64,000 nt of DNA from Lunularia cruciata (GCA_948567375.1 OX419758.1:1865001-1929000); one strand, 5' to 3'. Shown: positions 8,600-18,983, numbered from the stretch's first letter. Numbers and translations: made by a program. The notes: a model not told the origin generated them from the letters alone.

Positions 8600-11544
8600 T
8601 CTTATAGACTAAATCTAGTTTGAGATATACATTGTCTCCTACTTCAATTATCTTCCTGTCTACTCTATCTCTAAGATGAATCAAACAATTATTTATTTCT
8701 ATGTCCTTTGCCTTCCTCTTCCTTATCTCTTGCACTAACAACTTCAGCTCATGCACTCGAGATTCTTCCAATCATACTTCAGCTTCAGTGTTGAACATCA
8801 CCTTCAACTTACTAATGATCTCTTCTATTGATCCCGATGGCTTCTCCAACACTGACTCCTCTCTCCTTCCAATTCCTTCCAAAGCATTTCCAATTCCTCA
8901 ACAAGCTTTGCTTCTCTTTACTTCTTCTCTTTTGCTTGGTAAAAAATCTGAGCTTTTGCACTTTTAATCAAGTCTTGCAACCTTTCTTCTTCCCAATCTC
9001 TACTTGCCAATTCTCATTGTTAGGCCTGTGAGCCGGCCTCTCTCTGACTCAAGACAAACCTCTGATGGGCTATTATGGTAGCACATCATGGACTAAGAAG
9101 GCAAGGAACCCCAACTCCATCATACTCCTCCAAGGCTAACACTCCAAGGCTCAAGACATTGCTCACTAGAGAACTCAATGAGAGAGAGATAATTGCAAAT
9201 GAAAGGATGATGAGTACCTGCTCACCCCTTGTTTATATATTTATGAAATAGTTACGTACCAATGTTACTAATTACCGTAGTAACTCAAGTTACTAGACTA
9301 AAAGTCAAGTAAAGTCAAAAAGTAGAAAGGAATATCCATTCACATGGGTATATTCCATTAGCATGTGATCTTATCTTGACCCAACCACTAAGTCAAGGAT
9401 TCATTCACATGGGTTATCCTTGGACTATAGAAGAATCCAAAACAAAAAGGCTTGCGGGCCCAAGAGTTCTCAACTCTTTCCTCAAAGCCAAACACCTAAG
9501 AATAATACCAAGTCAACACACTAGAATCCAAAATAGTGGTGCTCATTGTTTCCACTTCCTCTAAAGTAAGGTCCCCTCTATCTTAGCTATGACTAACTTT
9601 AGCTAATCATGACTAATGTAGAACCATCCTTTATCTCTATATAAATAATATCTCTCAAGTACTTGCAATACCAAGCTAAATATCACAATACCACACACAT
9701 GCACAAATGGGTGTTATAGGCCCAATCCTTCTCTACTACAACTGATCTCAATTTCTCCAACTCTTGCTCTCTTACCACTGCTATGGCTTTGGAGTGCATG
9801 GCGTCAAGTTGCACATCATCAAAATTTACCTTCAGTTTCTTGAATGCCACCTTTTGATGTCTCAAATCTTCTACTTGTCATTCAAGATTACTCTTGCTCT
9901 TATCAAAACTCTCCTTCAGGTTCTAAAAACTCTTCTTATGAACCACTAAATTCACCACAAGTACTTTGGCTTCTTCTTCATCTTGGATTTCTCATTCTTT
10001 CAATTGCAAGACTTCATTGCTTAGATACTTCACCACCTGCAACTCATTCCTCACCTTGATTCTCTTCCTTTATCTCCTTCTTCTTCTTCTACAACTACAC
10101 TAGCAAGGATAGACAATCTTTGATAGATACTCTACTCTTTGAACTTGTTCACTTCTTCATCATTGGCTTCAATAGGCAATTCTTCCATTGGTGCCTCATC
10201 CCTAAGTCTCAATCTCTTCACCTTCAAAGTAACTTCCTCCAAGCTTTCTTCCACTTCCTCGGCTTGGCTTGGTCTTGCACTTGCAAGTTGCAGACTTCTC
10301 TTTGTTCTTACCCCTTTTTGAACTACCAATCTTGGCTCTCTATCCTGTTTCTTTGAGATATCCACTTTGGGTTATTCCAAATATTGGTTGCTTTCTCCTT
10401 TCATGTGTCCAATCTCCACATGGAACTCCCAATCATCCTCTTCAGTCCCTTCTTTTGCTGACTGCTAGACTTTGGATTCTCCTTCATTTCACTACTTGAC
10501 TTCTTACTCTATAAAGTGAGCTCTTCTTGTTCTTCAGAGTCCTCACACTTAGACTCTACTTCTCCTTTTGATTCTATGCCCAATGATAGGTCCACCACTG
10601 CCATCTTGTGCCTCGGGTTCAATCTCCAAGTCTTTTGTGCCTGAAATGGTGATGCTAATTTTGCATGTCAACTTTGCTTCTTTGGCCGCAAGATGGTTAC
10701 TACCACTATCTTAACTCATTTGGTTCTAGCAAAATTTTCATCACCTCCTCAAATTTGCCTCATGTAGCATTATTTGTTTGCATCTACATCTTGACAAAGA
10801 TCTAGGTGGAAGTGAGACATCATCTTCTTCTTCTTCTCCTCCAAGTTGAGCAAGTTCAATCCCAAATAAAGATGCACCACAATTGGTAAAAGTAATGTAG
10901 TGGCATGTTCATTCTCCAATTCAAAATAATCTCCCTTCACCTCTCTCCTACAAACACGTGATGAAAGAAGACCACATGTTGCTTTTCATATAAGTGGTTT
11001 GCTTTGGCTTAAACATTGCCATCAGAGCTCCAATGATATTTTGCTTATTGGGTCTTTGTAAGAATCTACCTTGTATCCATTCTTGGTGCAAGGCGCACTA
11101 AAGGTATTCTTCACCTCTTCAATCCTCTCCCAATAATCACACTTTCAATAGAAGGTGACCCTAACTACATCTCATGCTTCTCTTCCCAAGATGAGTTTCC
11201 AATCTGACTCAATCCATCGAGACAGATTTCCTCTCTTACCCTTTGCCTTCAGACCATCCACACAATTGCTAGCAGCTAATTTTGTGATGAACCCAAGAAA
11301 GCTCAGATTCCAATTCCAAGCTAGAAAGGTGATACAAAGTCTGCTCAAGACTTTGATCCTAGCTACCACATCTAACCTCCAAATTGTAGGATTCCTCAGT
11401 GCAAGTGATGGAATCTGCCTAGTACTTCATTGGCATTGTGCATTATCTACTCCTTGTTCTCTCACAAATTAAACTCCCAACTTGAAGTGTGATTCTAACT
11501 CCTTCAAGACAACTCTTAAGAGGCACAAGATATCATCTTGACAT
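8600..11544 (-). pseudogene. LTR-embedded ORF (minus copy, split by LTR B)
   Basis: The ATG at 11542-11544 gives MSR then a TGA, followed by YLVPLKSCLKGVRI. The conserved globular block at 11172-11369 reads MVARIKVLSRLCITFLAWNWNLSFLGF ... WIESDWKLILGREA and is open. It continues with TKNGYKVDSYKDPI at about 11060 and a LLPIVVHLYLGLNLLNLEE block near 10850. The C-terminal half (10365-9720 and 9015-8600) is Glu/Lys/Leu-rich, with AMHSKAIAVVREQELEKLRSV at about 9750-9830. The reading frame resumes at matching alignment positions on both sides of LTR B. Many stops; not functional. Product unknown. Confidence 0.65.
9027..9718 (-). mobile_element. Solo LTR, family B
   Basis: 692 bp, reading (minus) from a decayed TGTAATACCC start to GGCTCACA. 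It is flanked by GGCC at 9023-9026 and 9719-9722. Removing it restores colinearity with the same ORF in the copy at 1549-3008: 30 aligned bases across the junction have equal length. The same LTR, split in two, forms the outer shell of the nest at 32131-45732 (230 + 461 = 691 bp). A TATATAAAC-type box lies near 9230-9240. No coding sequence. Confidence 0.85.
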
Positions 11545-11963
11545 TTTGGAGCTTTCTTGATGAAGTCTCAACCTTATAGTGGTCTGATGCACAGTCATTC
11601 TTCAGTCTATCTTGAATTAAACTCACACATTTTTCATGCCTTACTCTTATCACTCTCAAATTTATTCTTCTCACAAAGTAGCCATTTTTGTTGAGTAAAC
11701 CTTCTTGACTGGTTTGGCCCAAAGAGAAGTTGTTATAGTTTCTTCATATTAGGTTGATCATTCTGATGCAAAGTATTCTTAGTTTGGGTCTACCACCTTT
11801 CAAGTCTGATCCACGCCCTTCTTCCTTTGACACAAAGTTAGCTTCCTTGGGTCAGATCCAAACATATGATTCTTCTTGTTTCTTCCGCATTTGGCTTTAA
11901 TTTGGCTTCAACAATACACTTCTTCTTTGAAACTCATTAAAAATGAAAAATATGGGTACCACA

Positions 11964-13315
11964 ATTGTTATTCTGATCATGTTAGAATTACAAGCAAATT
12001 GGTGGGATTGTTGTACACAAAGCTGAGTGTGAAGGATTGTAACATGATGTTGTTCAAGGGAGGAAGACAAGTTTTGGCCATCTTGGTCCAAAATCCTATC
12101 ATTCGATGAGTTGATATGATAGTATGATTCAAAGTCTTGAGCCAACTTTGGATCATCTTTTTTGCATGGAACTGGAGTCTTAGTTTTCCAAGCTTCATGA
12201 TATAAATCACAGCCAGTAATTGTGAGGATGATCCAACTGAGGAGGGGCTCATTGGACTGAAGTGATTGGAGGTTAGTTTTAGGACGGGATGCAAGAAAGC
12301 CTACGAGGATCATCTTTGATCAGAACTGTGATCCTACATAAGAAACAAAGGAATTGAAGGCTTCCTTCAATGAACCTTAGAAGAATAATGATATAAGGTA
12401 GTTACTTATGTAGACCCAATATGGCAAAGTATGTTGGAGTAGTGATGGTCATGATGAAGCCGGATCGGACTACATATATAACAAAGCACCATGCAGTCTT
12501 TTTCCATCTCATGTTTGCAAGAGAGAGTGTAAATTGTGCAAGATGTTTCTACTTGAGGAGAAGGCAGATAATAGTATAGTGGAGGATGGATTGGCCACCT
12601 CACTACTTTGTGCCTTTTGCAGCCAATTATTATTTAGGACTGAATTTGCTCAGCCCAGAGGATCGACAGCTGATGGTATCACATTTTCATCCGAACTTGC
12701 ATCAGGATGCAGATGAAGAGAATTGGTGTATGGAAAAGGTCGAGGAGAGTGATCAGTACTTTGCCAAAATGAGTAGAGAGAAGACTTTGACGGTTCTAGT
12801 ACCTTGATCAAAGAAGAGGGCAAACCCAAGGACATTGTGTCTCCATCAAAGAAGAGAGCTACTTGGAGAGTGAACCCAAGTCAGGCTATAGCAATAGCTG
12901 ACCTGTAATCAGGAGCAGAGGAAAGAAGAAGAAGGAGTTGAGTCCAACGAAGAGGAATTTGAGGAGGAATTTATCACCAGCATTGTAGTATGCATAGCAT
13001 AGGTAACTACAAGGGAAAGACTCTCAAGGCCGCTTGGCCATTAGGCCAAACTAAACCATCACCTTCAAGAGTGCCACTTAGAATAAATCTTTTGTGAGAG
13101 TGATTTTAGTTCCTGTTTTTATAGTGAACCGTAATGGGTGGCACTACCCTCTTCCAGATGTAGTTCTTGGCCAAGAGGTTAAATATGTAACAATAGATGA
13201 CTTGTGACATTGTGGCACTTTCTCTTCAATTCTAGCCATTTCCAAGCGGTATCCTTGAGGGAACATTGTGTTTGTACCAATTATACTATTAGTACATTGA
13301 CATTAGGTTGTCACA
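11964..13315 (+). mobile_element. Family A-related LTR copy with ORF remnants (subtype F)
   Basis: The plus strand carries decayed ORF blocks (FFAWNWSLSFPSFM near 12160-12200; WPPHYFVPFAANYYLGLNLL ... MVSHFHPNLHQDADEE at 12590-12720) and then a tail ending in TAGGTTGTCACA at 13315. The tail aligns in inverse orientation with 47861-48200. The 5' part is cut by the minus-strand LTR ending at 11963. The FVPFAA block also occurs at 42900-43010. Confidence 0.6.
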
Positions 13316-13680
13316 AAAATGACACAAATTTGGAACTGATTGTATTAAGGGTTAACAAAGGAATCCAAGGCAAAGTGACCTTTCTTATGAATGAATAATC
13401 ATATTCAAGAATCATTTGAATTAAATCTATGGTGAACATGTTTACTAGTGATTTTATCTTTTGATAATGTGTCGGAGGTGGTGGCTCTACTCTCCTCCTC
13501 AGATAAGTGGTGGCTCTACTCTCCTCCTCAGATTTTTCTCCTGGAAAAATTTTGTCCAAGAGGTTCAGTGCAAAACAATAGATTGTTATCTTTGTGAGAG
13601 TTTATCTTAGTTTTAACTGTCTTCAACTCTCATCCTTGTGGGACCCACGGGTTCTTACCACATTATTACAAATTTGAATG
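13316..13680. repeat. Degenerate second LTR-tail-like stretch with a short tandem repeat
   Basis: Bases 13550-13680 (CCAAGAGGTTCAGTG ... CATCCTTGTGGGACCC) loosely follow the layout of the LTR tail just upstream (13150-13290), suggesting an older copy. Inside it, 27 bases at 13478-13504 are repeated exactly at 13507-13533 (GTGGCTCTACTCTCCTCC core). No coding potential seen. Confidence 0.4.
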
Positions 13681-14469
13681 ACACTTCGTCGGTAGCATCG
13701 ATGACCGAAATATGACAAAACAATTTCACTTTCGAAAGGCATCATCATAATGTGGGTTTATCTGTAACTCTGTGATCCCCAACATCGCTAACTGATGCGA
13801 CTACAGTGCCTAGATTTCTCATTCGAACAACAGAATGTGGTCTTCTTTCCACCTCCTCATGCCTCTTCCTCGAAAAAGTTGCTCAGGGTAGAACGAAAAA
13901 GTGAGGGATCCGGAGTGCCAGTAGTTCAGTAGCAAATGGAGCCGCAAACATTCGAAGTCTATAAGACGCGTCACGAATTTACAAACAGAACAACGGATAG
14001 AGACGATGTCATTTTTCGGTTCTCGAAGGAAGACAGATTCTTTCCGTTTCACTGGTTGAACAATCATTAATTGCGAGGAGGTCGGGTAGCTGTAGTTTTG
14101 CATTCTTCGCAGTGATGTCTTCCTATCAATACGTTATGATAACAAGTAATAGCGACCTAGATACCAGGAGTACAAAGTAAATGTAAGAGGAGACCAAGCT
14201 CCAGTTGTCCCATATGCTTGAACACAGTCATCTTCAAAGAATAATGATTTCAATTCGAAGACCCAAAGCAAGAACGGAACAATCATAAGAGATATCCAAG
14301 TCACTTAATATTTTCCTCAGACAATGTCAGTTCTCCAAATCTCATGCCCTACGTCACTACGATCCTGACTGGTTGTTCATTCGTAGGAACTTACTACGCA
14401 TGTAATATATTAAGGGTGTATGAATGAAAACATTAAAAACTAGCGATAGTAATCCGCTGCCGCATTACT
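13681..14469. other. Unassigned 3' flank of the GST gene
   Basis: No gene or repeat copy recognised. It contains the expected 3' UTR of the minus-strand GST just below 14470 (an AT-rich AATATATTAC stretch lies near 14403). A 94-codon open frame at 13819-14103 has no recognisable features. Confidence 0.4.
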
Positions 14470-15499
14470 CTAAGCTGTCACCTTCTTCCATGACGGTCTA
14501 GAGGAGATATCCTCCCACCAAGCTGCCACATGCTTTCTGCTGCTAATAAGATAGGACTTTCCGGTTTTGTTGATCAAGTAATCAGTGCATGCGAAATGCG
14601 TGAGATCTGCTAGAGAGAAGAAGTCCCCCGCCAAGTATTTGGTCTTCGAAAGCCGGGCCTCGTAAATATCTAGAACAGCATTTAACTTCGCTTCATTCGT
14701 TGCCACTATAGCTTCATCTGTTTCTATACCAAGGAAGGTCTTAGCGTAGTATAGCTGAAAGTTAAGGGCATAACATGCAGGACTGTAATTTTGGGCTTCG
14801 ACCTCCATCCATTGCTCAACAAAAGCCCTTTCAGTAGGGGTTGATCCTAGAAGTGGAGCCCCTTGGCCTTCAAATTTGTTGGCAATATATCTGGCTATGG
14901 CTCTCGACTCTGCATTGATGAACGGAAAGCCACAAAATTCGATCAGTTACTGTCAGAGTTCTTCCACATCCGACCATTCTTCATGGAGGGACTGCCGTAC
15001 GGATATATATAGAGTGTTCTGAAGTGATAACAACTCCTGGTCTCGAAATTCAGGATTGACGGAGGCCAGCAAAATCTGGAAACGCAAACAAGATCCTAGC
15101 TGACCAGCTGTAAATATTCTAAGCTGCGTTCTAAGCTGATACATCTTACAATCTGAAAAGGAGATCAGGGATCGACTTCTGCAATAAGTTTCCACTCCAG
15201 ATTGAAATCTTTAGAGAAGATACCAATGGTGGTGAAATAGCAGAGAACATCTACCGAGCAAAATATCCTTGTGCGGATATAGAACAGATTACAAGACACG
15301 TACCGAACAAGGAGAAATCACCATCCTGGAGCACGGGTACTTTCCCAAAAGGATTAAGCAACAAAAATTCAGGCGTCTTATGGGCACCGTTCTCATAATT
15401 CACCGGCACAAACTCATGTTCCACATCCTTCTCGTACAGGACTGCCATTACTGTCCTCACAGGATGTGAGAGATGAAATCCATGAACCTTGATACCCAT
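14470..15499 (-). CDS. Phi-class glutathione S-transferase (two exons)
   Basis: Exons 15304-15499 and 14470-14909 (minus) join to 211 codons, the usual length for phi GSTs. The intron 14910-15303 has a GTACGT donor and a TGCAG acceptor and splits the Glu of LF-ESRAI. The enzyme conjugates glutathione to electrophiles in the cytosol. The N-terminal thioredoxin-like domain has GFHLSHPVRT with Ser11 as the likely catalytic serine, NPFGKVPVLQDGD with the cis-Pro before the glutathione site, and ESRAIARYIA (residues 66-75) holding the gamma-glutamyl-binding Glu-Ser. The helical C-terminal domain has FSLADLTHF and ends SSRPSWKKVTA. It is fully open with good splice sites, so probably active; no close paralogue in the window. 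Start chosen at MGIKVHGF, standard for the family. Which phi member it is cannot be told. Confidence 0.93.
14910..15303 (-). other. Intron of the GST gene
   Basis: 394 bp, GTACGTGT at the 5' end and a CAATGCAG acceptor. The phase is fixed because G from exon 1 plus AG from exon 2 makes the conserved Glu66. Short open frames inside the intron have no merit. Confidence 0.9.
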
Positions 15500-15684
15500 A
15501 GTAAAAGACTTGCGATTGTTGATTCCGAGGAATACTACACAACTTCTGTGTTGATCTCGTCTATCTGCTGTATATCTGCTTTCTCAATGACTGTCGAACT
15601 CAACGTCCACACAAATGCACGTCTTTTCTTCGATCTGCTTGCCAGTGGGATGCTATGGTATTCAGCTTCAGTTCCTACACCTCA

Positions 15685-15691
15685 ATTTATA
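15685..15691 (-). promoter_or_regulatory. Candidate TATA box of the GST gene
   Basis: On the minus strand CTTATAAAT, with TATAAAT at 15691-15685, about 190 bp before the ATG. This would place transcription start near 15655 and give a leader of about 155 nt. It is the best TATA match in the first 300 bp upstream; no transcript evidence is available. Confidence 0.45.
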
Positions 15692-15724
15692 AGTAGCTCA
15701 GGAGTCCACTTAGCTGACTCAAGT

Positions 15725-15985
15725 GGCAGGACCAAACCCTGCCTGTTACCGGTCCTGCCTTTGACGAGTGGATTTGTTGATGGTAAGGTTCTGGGGAAAG
15801 TACCTGGAGCCAAATCTGAAACTATTCCACATCCTATGAAGTTTCTCCCCTGCGCCTACTTTCACATGGATTTGACCGTAACGCATTCAGCACGAACAAG
15901 TACGTTTTGTAGTGATTTCGTTCGATCCTTCGCTGCTCGCTATTTGATACCTTTCCTGGACACATCGGTAAGACTAAAGCTAAGA
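15725..15985. repeat. GST upstream region, duplicated at 17690-18175
   Basis: Shared blocks with the second copy, in the same order and orientation: ACCGGTCCTGCC, AAGTACCTGGAG, TTTCACATGG, GATCCTTCGCTGCT, GCTATTTG, GGACACAT. Perfect 9 bp inverted arms GGCAGGACC / GGTCCTGCC lie at 15725-15733 and 15751-15759. It lies 225-485 bp upstream of the GST start codon. Confidence 0.7.
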
Positions 15986-16145
15986 CTGGTTTTATAGTCA
16001 CAGTCATGTTAGAGTAAGTTTGACTGAAGGGCTAAAATACGTCGAGGACGCATGTGTTCCTGTGTTTTGTTCCGATTTGACTGGGTCAGATTTATTACAT
16101 TTTTTTATGTCGAATAAAAAATTATTAAATCAAATGACAAAAGTT
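15986..16145. other. Short AT-rich spacer
   Basis: No feature recognised between the GST upstream repeat and the AT-rich ORF that follows. Confidence 0.4.
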
Positions 16146-16490
16146 TTATTCAGAATTATTTAATTTATAAAATGTGTTAAAAGATTTTAATGAATTCGTT
16201 TGTTTTAGTTCTAAACACAAATTTTTATATAATTGCCAAGTTGAAAATTCAATATAATTATGAAAATAAAGATCTCCTTTATTTTTTATTAAAAAATATG
16301 ATTTAATAACTTTTTGATCTGATTCACCAAAGTATTTTAAATTTTGAAATATCTTTTTGTTCCACCAAAGAAACTCTTTATTTACTATTGTTTTGCAAAA
16401 TTTATTTATGACAATAAACGTAATGAGCCAGGCTGAATCATCAGGACGTTCCTTCTTGCTTTTGACGGGTAAATTAATTTTGGAAATCAA
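16146..16490 (-). CDS. Unidentified AT-rich 114-codon ORF
   Basis: An uninterrupted 114-codon frame beginning MISKINLPVKSKKERPDDS and rich in Lys, Asn, Phe, Ile, Trp and Tyr (KEFLWWNKKIF, NYIEFSTWQLYKNLCLEL). Codon use is markedly A/T at third positions, unlike the GST next door, and recalls organellar coding DNA. I cannot match it to a named organelle gene. There is no promoter or splice signal I would trust and no paralogue in the window. It may be a transferred organellar or plasmid fragment or a chance frame in AT-rich DNA. Confidence 0.25.
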   Translation of the reverse strand: MISKINLPVKSKKERPDDSAWLITFIVINKFCKTIVNKEFLWWNKKIFQNLKYFGESDQKVIKSYFLIKNKGDLYFHNYIEFSTWQLYKNLCLELKQTNSLKSFNTFYKLNNSE

Positions 16491-16549
16491 AAGCTTCTGA
16501 ATACATGTTTAGATACAAATAATCTGAGCCTAGAATTAGTTGACTAGAT

Positions 16550-16582
16550 CGTAAATATCTCCCCCTACGTAAATATCTCCCC
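16550..16582 (+). repeat. Direct repeat with evening-element-like core
   Basis: CGTAAATATCTCCCC occurs at 16550-16564 and again, identical, at 16568-16582, followed by GGGAAATATTTCC at 16590-16602. The AAATATCT core resembles the plant evening element (AAAATATCT). It lies about 1.05 kb upstream of the GST ATG. Regulatory meaning is speculative. Confidence 0.35.
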
Positions 16583-16602
16583 GTACGCAGGGAAATATTT
16601 CC

Positions 16603-17689
16603 ATTGAACCAATTAAAACATCTGCTTTTACACGAAACTCGAATGAATGGTAACCTGGCTGGACGGACTTCGAGTTCAGTTGTAAGAAACTAGAATTTTC
16701 CCGGTGAAAAAATATAATTAGTATTCAACCAAAGAAACATAAGACTATTGGGCCAAGAGGATCGACTGGATTCAAATAAAAAAAATTGACTTGCGAATCG
16801 GTGCGAAGAAATAGCAGGAAAATTTGTTACAAGAAAACTGAAGAAAATCTCGAGGTATGACCGTCTTTTAGAACTCCTTTTTTCTTCATTTCCGTGTTCT
16901 ATGTGATTCTAATTTCTTCACACGAGTTTCGCTTGCCAACGAGGAGCTACCACTGCCAACTGCAACAAATTGGTGACATGTCGGACCACATAGTGTCAAA
17001 AGGTACTGTTAAAAGTACTGAATCTATATACCAAAGTATAGTATAATTAAGTCCATGTTTATTCTTTTATCTCAGTTGAACTCAACGTTCATATAGCCCT
17101 CATGATTGTTTTCAAGTCACCGTCTCAGTTCCCACACTAATATCAACACCTTTGCACATTATTTTCTTGTGTATATCTTTAACCTGAGAAGTTTTACAAG
17201 GTGTCTTTATATTCAGATTCTTTTGTTTTCAAATATTTTGGAATGCTGTTCCATTCAAATTCTATACATGATGTAAAGAGTTTTCTCAATATCCATTAAT
17301 GTCTCACAAATAATATAAAAAGATGTTCTTGTTTTGCTGATGGAGTCCATCTAGACAATACTGACCTCCTAAGATTTTAAAGTACTCTACCTTATAAATA
17401 TTTTATATACATCTTTTCTTTTGGGTCATTTTCAGCATATACTCCGAGAAACCTACAGATGAGAGGAACGCTTACCTTACAATATCTGTTGAACCAAATA
17501 AACTAATAGTTGATAAAGACCCTCACTCATTGGTTCACAAATTAAAAAGGCTGATGCGTTTACTGCGACTCTTGTCATCTTTCGTTAACGTTGTAATACA
17601 TGCCCTCACGATTGTTTGAATGTCCTGCTTTTCATCAGACTTTTCAGTTTTCACTCATCAATCCACAGATTTGTGGGGTGACCGCGAAT
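16603..17689. other. Non-coding stretch
   Basis: AT-rich sequence without a recognisable gene, LTR or RNA gene. Only short frames with no conserved motif. Confidence 0.4.
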
Positions 17690-18175
17690 GTCCTGCGACT
17701 TTTTGTCAACCAAACTTGAACGATACTGCAGGACGCCGAGTTGACTAAAGTAGCAAGACACTTGCAAGACCGGCGTCCTGTATTCCACCGGTCCTGCCAA
17801 CGAAAAGTGAACTGATAGTGATGGACTGTAAGCCTCCATTCCAAGTACCTGGAGTGAGAAATCCGAACTGTTTCACATGGCATTTGAATCTCCACCTCAT
17901 CTATATACATATTGTAATTTGATTACGACTATTCTCTGAACACTTTTCATAGAAGAAAAAAGGCGATCGCGTAGGAAAAACGAAGGATGGGAAGACCCCA
18001 TCAAGCCGTACAAGGGAGAGAAAAAGAAAATGTAACATGGGGCTAAGCCCCATGTTATACGAGAGTCTCTATGAGAAAAATACTTTTCATAGCAGTGGAG
18101 ACAAATAGATCCTGCGGTTATTTCTCTAGATCCTTCGCTGCTAGCTATTTGCTGTATTTCTCGGACACATGTTAT
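17690..18175. repeat. Second, diverged copy of the GST upstream region
   Basis: Matches 15725-15985 in blocks (ACCGGTCCTGCC, AAGTACCTGGAG, TTTCACATGG, GATCCTTCGCTGCT, GGACACAT). It is expanded by an insertion of about 140 bp (17951-18090) flanked by ACTTTTCATAG on both sides (17940-17950 and near 18083). Perfect 10 bp arms CAGGACGCCG / CGGCGTCCTG are at 17729-17738 and 17771-17780. No GST coding remnant accompanies this copy. Confidence 0.6.
17962..18053. repeat. Short interspersed repeat, copy 1
   Basis: Shares GGCGAYCGCGTA, AAAAACGAAGGATGGGAA, CCCCATCAAGCCGTACAAG and GGCTAAGCCCCA with copy 2. It ends in a 12 bp stem, TAACATGGGGCT / AGCCCCATGTTA, with one base between the arms (about 18032-18056). 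It is flanked by the 11 bp ACTTTTCATAG repeat described for the host region. Confidence 0.6.
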
Positions 18176-18416
18176 GACCAATTTAAGCCAATGACAGACT
18201 CATTTCTAAGTCACACAATGTCTGATCACCTTGGCGTGTGGTGAGACAATAGAATATGTTGATGTCATGGTCCATGCTGGTTTGTTCCTTGTCTTCCGGG
18301 CAAAGTGGGTGTTAAGGGTATTGTAGGTTGTGGGATATGTATTACGGGATTTCAGGTCCGGGTGAATTGCTATGGGACTTCACTTTTCTACTGGACAAAT
18401 GGGCTAGAACGTGTCG

Positions 18417-18695
18417 GGCATGCAGGACAGTAGGACAAAATTCGGTAGGTCACTAATGCAAACGCAACACTTTGACACGTTTATGTAAACTAATCTAGAT
18501 TATAATCAAGGATTATGAACAATTGACATTACAACAGTGACACGGAAGGGAGATAGGCATGTAGAACACTATGACAAAACTCGGTACGTTATTAATGCAA
18601 GAACGGCACATTGACAAGGTTAGGTGAACTAGTCTAAATTATAATCAAGGATTAGGAACAATCTACATTAATGGGGTGACATCGGAAGGAGATGA
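18417..18695. repeat. Tandem duplication, 139 bp unit x2
   Basis: Unit 1 18417-18555 and unit 2 18556-18695, diverged. Shared blocks: GGCATG, GACAAAA, TCGGTA, TAATGCAA, ATTATAATCAAGGATTA, GGAACAAT (unit 2) / TGAACAAT (unit 1), and a GGAAGG.AGAT end. Confidence 0.75.
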
Positions 18696-18746
18696 CCACC
18701 GCAAATTGGAAGAGTAGAAAAATTTTCGTTTAAGTTTGAACCCAGG

Positions 18747-18804
18747 TATAAAAGGGACCTCAGTCCCTTTTATAATATATAGTGGACCTCAGTCCATTAT
18801 ATAT
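18747..18804. repeat. Twin adjacent hairpins with the same CTCA loop
   Basis: Hairpin 1 (18747-18774): TATAAAAGGGAC, loop CTCA, GTCCCTTTTATA, perfect 12 bp stem. Hairpin 2 (18775-18804) follows at once: ATATATAGTGGAC, loop CTCA, GTCCATTATATAT, 13 bp stem with one G-T pair. The two share the GGAC-CTCA-GTCC core but not the outer stems. Confidence 0.85.
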
Positions 18805-18983
18805 TGTTGGTTGACAGATAAGTTGATGTTAGCGTGGAGTCAACTGATAGTTGCTAGTAGAGAATACGGAGCAGGACTTGGGCCAAGAGAGGAGAAGCAA
18901 AGAGCAGTAAGGACACTCCTCACCAGGCAGAGACAAGAATAGTCCCTATTGTAAACTGACAGCCTGTACCAAGAGTAAGAAGA

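Larger units (their letters stand above)
8588..11963 (-). mobile_element. Family A LTR copy, interrupted by solo LTR B
   Basis: On the minus strand it starts at 11963 with TGTGGTACCCATA, has U3, a TATA-like box (11574-11579) and the embedded ORF from 11544. It stops at about 8588 inside the ORF's C-terminal part, abutting the end of element G. The non-coding LTR tail is therefore missing. A solo LTR of family B (9027-9718) lies inside the coiled-coil region. Confidence 0.75.

Noticed and set aside
14953-15195. Minus-strand frame of 80 codons between the GST exons
   Set aside because: It lies wholly inside the intron, and its sequence does not fit the GST fold. Splice sites on both sides are clear.
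15473-15997. Plus-strand open frame of 174 codons upstream of and overlapping the GST start
   Set aside because: It is antisense to the GST first exon, leader and promoter. It shows no domain, and its sequence is explained by the promoter repeat.
18747-18753. TATAAAA as a promoter
   Set aside because: It is the outer end of a perfect hairpin, and no open frame or conserved start follows.
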